Below are positions 13,420-15,023 of a stretch of 15,023 bases of DNA, one piece after another. A model generated the notes under the pieces. That model was given only the letters and a program-made list of their open reading frames with translations. It had not been told where the DNA came from and made no database searches. Within the stretch, counting starts at the first letter, position 1. The number at the start of each line of letters is the position of its first letter. Origin of the DNA: Brucellaceae bacterium. GTDB lineage: Bacteria > Pseudomonadota > Alphaproteobacteria > Rhizobiales > Rhizobiaceae. A program made the translations under genes and the position numbers. The stretch covers positions 1-15,023 of the forward strand of contig JAIRVW010000148.1 of NCBI GenBank assembly GCA_031253705.1, written 5' to 3'.

Positions 13420-13964
13420 AAAGAGCGCATCGTGACCTGTGATGATGTTTCATCCGGGCCGTAATCGGAATTGCCGTTAATATCGAGCAGTTCCTGCAAT
13501 CTGACGCGGGCGCGGCTGACACGGCTTTTGATGGTTCCGACAGCACAGTCACAAATCTCTGCCGCTTCCTCATAGGAAAAGCCTGACGCACCGATCAGGA
13601 TGATGGCTTCACGCTGATCATCCGGCAATTCATTGAGCGCTTTGCGGAAATCCTGCAGATCCAGCGAGCCGTATTGTGAAGGATGCACAGCCAGACGCTC
13701 CGTATAAATCCCGTCTGTATCCTGCACTTCACGGCCGCGCTTGCGCATCTGGCTGTAAAATTCATTACGCAGAATCGTAAACAGCCACGCTTTAATATTG
13801 GTGCCCATTTCAAAACTGTCGCGCTTGCCCCACGCCTTCATAATCGTATCCTGCACCAGATCATCAGCTTTATCCTGCTGACCCGACAAAGATACCGCAA
13901 AGGCCCGCAAACCCGGCAAGGCCGCAAGCATCAAACGCTTGAATTCGTCCCTCTCCTCCGCCAT
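13416..13964 (-). CDS. ecfG: General stress ECF sigma factor EcfG (RpoE1-type)
   Basis: Directs RNA polymerase to GGAAC-N16/17-CGTT promoters in the alphaproteobacterial general stress response; held inactive by NepR until phosphorylated PhyR removes it. The 182 residues have sigma region 2 (about 14-80: AFAVSLSGQQDKADDLVQDT, AWLFTILRNEFYSQMRKRG) and region 4 (about 108-163: LNELPDDQREAIILIGASGF, SYEEAAEICDCAVGTIKSRV). There is no anti-sigma domain or extra C-terminal domain. The region 4 sequence with CDCAVGTIKSRVSRAR is typical of the EcfG group, and the nepR/phyR neighbours make the assignment firm. ATG 13964 begins 5 nt after the nepR stop; its Shine-Dalgarno AAGGA lies inside the nepR end, implying translational coupling that would keep sigma and anti-sigma levels linked. 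Confidence 0.96.
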   Translation of the reverse strand: MAEERDEFKRLMLAALPGLRAFAVSLSGQQDKADDLVQDTIMKAWGKRDSFEMGTNIKAWLFTILRNEFYSQMRKRGREVQDTDGIYTERLAVHPSQYGSLDLQDFRKALNELPDDQREAIILIGASGFSYEEAAEICDCAVGTIKSRVSRARVRLQELLDINGNSDYGPDETSSQVTMRSF

Positions 13965-13969
13965 TCCCG

Positions 13970-14227
13970 TTAATTCCTTGAATGAGAAGCAGATTTGCGT
14001 TCAGCCTGATCAAGCTTCTCCAAAAGATCGAGAAAACGGTCAGGGATGGTTTCATCCTGAATGCTGGAATACAGAGCGCGTAATTTGGAACCGATTTCAG
14101 AATTTGGTCCCAGTTCATCCCCTTTATTCAAACCGCCTGCCTGCGGTGTGCTCTGCGCGTGGTGCTCGCGCGAAAATGAGGTCATAGCGTTATCTTGATC
14201 CTGAAGGGTTTTATTATTGTTTGTCAT
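13970..14227 (-). CDS. nepR: Anti-sigma factor NepR
   Basis: Small anti-sigma factor of EcfG; it swaps to PhyR-P when stress is signalled. The NepR core is clear at about residues 39-76 of the preferred 85-residue form: LGPNSEIGSKLRALYSSIQD followed by ETIPDRFLDLLEKLDQAE, containing the two helices that clamp the sigma factor. The N terminus is Asn/Gln-rich and probably disordered. Start uncertain: the frame is open to ATG 14335, with further ATGs at 14263, 14227 and 14185. The likely transcription start near 14339 leaves no leader for 14335, and CCGGAA about 10 nt before 14227 is the best available ribosome-binding site, so 14227 is preferred. First gene of nepR-ecfG, divergent from phyR. 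Confidence 0.9.
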   Translation of the reverse strand: MTNNNKTLQDQDNAMTSFSREHHAQSTPQAGGLNKGDELGPNSEIGSKLRALYSSIQDETIPDRFLDLLEKLDQAERKSASHSRN

Positions 14228-14345
14228 CTCAGTCGTATTCCGGTTATCGCCCCTAAGTGCCATAATAATAGATAGAATGAAACTCAGACTGAAGCTCTTA
14301 TACAGACCTGAAATTGTCTCCGGTTGAGATGCCATTTCAAGTCAT

Positions 14346-14370
14346 AATGCAGGTGTGAATTATTAGTTCC
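14346..14370 (-). promoter_or_regulatory. EcfG-like promoter (variant -10) for nepR-ecfG
   Basis: On the minus strand GGAAC (14370-14366), 16-bp spacer, CATT (14349-14346). The -35 is exact; the -10 has CATT in place of CGTT. It would make nepR-ecfG autoregulated, with a leader of about 112 nt to ATG 14227. Confidence 0.55.
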
Positions 14371-14378
14371 CAAACACA

Positions 14379-14403
14379 GGAACAATTTTTATAGTCAGCC
14401 GTT
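14379..14403 (+). promoter_or_regulatory. EcfG-dependent promoter of phyR
   Basis: Exact GGAAC (14379-14383), 16-bp spacer, CGTT (14400-14403). Expected start near 14410, about 45 nt before the phyR ATG. Its -35 lies only 8 bp from the oppositely directed -35 serving nepR-ecfG. Confidence 0.88.
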
Positions 14404-14454
14404 AGAACCATGAACAGGCTGCAATCTTATCAGCCCATATAGATGGAGCATTCA

Positions 14455-15023
14455 ATGTCATTGTCTACGCGTATTGCACCTCACCTGCCTTATCTGCGTC
14501 GTTTCTCACGCGCAGTGACCGGTTCACAATCCGCCGGAGATGCCTATGTTGCTGCAATTCTCGAAACGCTGATCGACGATATTTCCGTCTTTCCCGACAG
14601 CTCATCTGATAAGATAGCGCTCTACCGGCTTTATTCCAGTATTTTTGATCGCACCAGCATCGAAATTCCGGAAAATGATTCGGAACATGCATGGGAACAG
14701 CGCGCTGCCAATAATCTGGCACTGCTGACACCGCGCTCCCGTCAGGCTTTTCTGCTGGTCTCTGTGGAAGGCTTTACTGACAAAGAAGCCGCAGAAATCC
14801 TGCAGGAAGATGAGGCAGGCTTCTCGGCACTGCTGACGGAAGCCTCAGAGCAGATTTCCCGCCATGTGGCCACCCGTATCATGATCATCGAAGACGAACC
14901 GCTGATCGCCATGGATATTGAGCAGATGGTGGAAACACTTGGGCATGAAGTTGTCGGCATTGCCCGCACACATCAGGAAGCTCTGACGCTTTATAATGCA
15001 GAAAAACCGGCCATGGTTTTGGC
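14455..15023 (+). CDS. phyR: General stress response anti-anti-sigma regulator PhyR (partial, runs off the window)
   Basis: Response regulator with an EcfG-like N-terminal decoy domain and a C-terminal receiver; once phosphorylated it binds NepR and so releases EcfG. 189 codons are visible, with no stop. The sigma-like part spans about 1-138 (RIAPHLPYLRRFSRAVTGSQ, then ALYRLYSSIFDR and LLTPRSRQAFLLVSVEGFTD). The receiver starts at about 141 with RIMIIEDEPLIAMDIEQMVE, where Glu146-Asp147 are the Mg2+-binding acidic pair. The sequence ends at PAMVL, the strand that leads into the phosphoacceptor Asp, so that residue is just outside. ATG 14455 has GGAG (14445-14448) at 6 nt. An exact EcfG promoter precedes it, closing a positive feedback loop. 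Divergent from nepR-ecfG, the standard arrangement. Confidence 0.95.
   Translation, partial: MSLSTRIAPHLPYLRRFSRAVTGSQSAGDAYVAAILETLIDDISVFPDSSSDKIALYRLYSSIFDRTSIEIPENDSEHAWEQRAANNLALLTPRSRQAFLLVSVEGFTDKEAAEILQEDEAGFSALLTEASEQISRHVATRIMIIEDEPLIAMDIEQMVETLGHEVVGIARTHQEALTLYNAEKPAMVL

Noticed and set aside
14465..14969. Minus-strand frames opposite phyR
   Set aside because: phyR on the plus strand has full sigma-like and receiver motifs and simply runs off the window; the antisense frames are shadows.

Overview
The window looks like chromosomal DNA of an alphaproteobacterium of the order Rhizobiales, most likely Brucellaceae (Brucella/Ochrobactrum/Pseudochrobactrum-like). The reasons are the complete phyR / nepR-ecfG general stress response core, the mbfA iron exporter behind Irr-type (ICE) operators, an ExbB with a long N-terminal periplasmic extension, a DUF6356 gene, and a two-palindrome intergenic repeat resembling rhizobial RIME elements. 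The moderate GC content leans towards the lower-GC members of that family, but the genus is an inference. No phage, transposase, CRISPR array, tRNA or rRNA was seen.

Layout. 1-1257: a YqaA/DedA-type membrane protein and dsbB (+), then an HNH endonuclease (-), closed by a minus-strand terminator. 1804-2336: a long divergent intergenic region. 2337-6186: malate synthase G (glcB), a GNAT acetyltransferase and mbfA (all +); mbfA has two tandem ICE palindromes at its promoter. 6196-7438: a class II glutamine amidotransferase and a DUF6356 protein (-), separated by a ~100 bp composite palindromic repeat. 7516-8635: an Lrp/AsnC regulator with a 17-bp hairpin just before its start, then dut (+), ended by a strong bidirectional terminator. 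8703-11263: the exbB-exbD-tonB operon (-), with a TGA-N9-TCA palindrome (RirA/IRO-box type) upstream.

11288-15023 is dominated by the general stress response. An unlisted 53-codon membrane protein gene at 11770, a two-gene DUF883 (YqjD-like)/holin-X-like operon, nepR-ecfG (-) and phyR (+, cut by the window end) all lie behind GGAAC-N16-NNTT elements, the EcfG promoter signature. Two are exact GGAAC-N16-CGTT; two are GGAAC-N16-CATT. A small helical protein of unknown function (13153) faces ecfG. PhyR, when phosphorylated, binds NepR and frees EcfG, so this segment holds the whole partner-switch plus probable membrane-associated targets.

Two themes recur. The first is iron: TonB/ExbBD-driven uptake with a putative RirA site, and MbfA-driven iron export with Irr sites. 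The second is the general stress response. Several starts were moved from the longest-ORF start on the basis of Shine-Dalgarno or catalytic-residue evidence: HNH to TTG 1803, glutamine amidotransferase to 7020, Lrp to 7569, exbB to 11263 and nepR to 14227.
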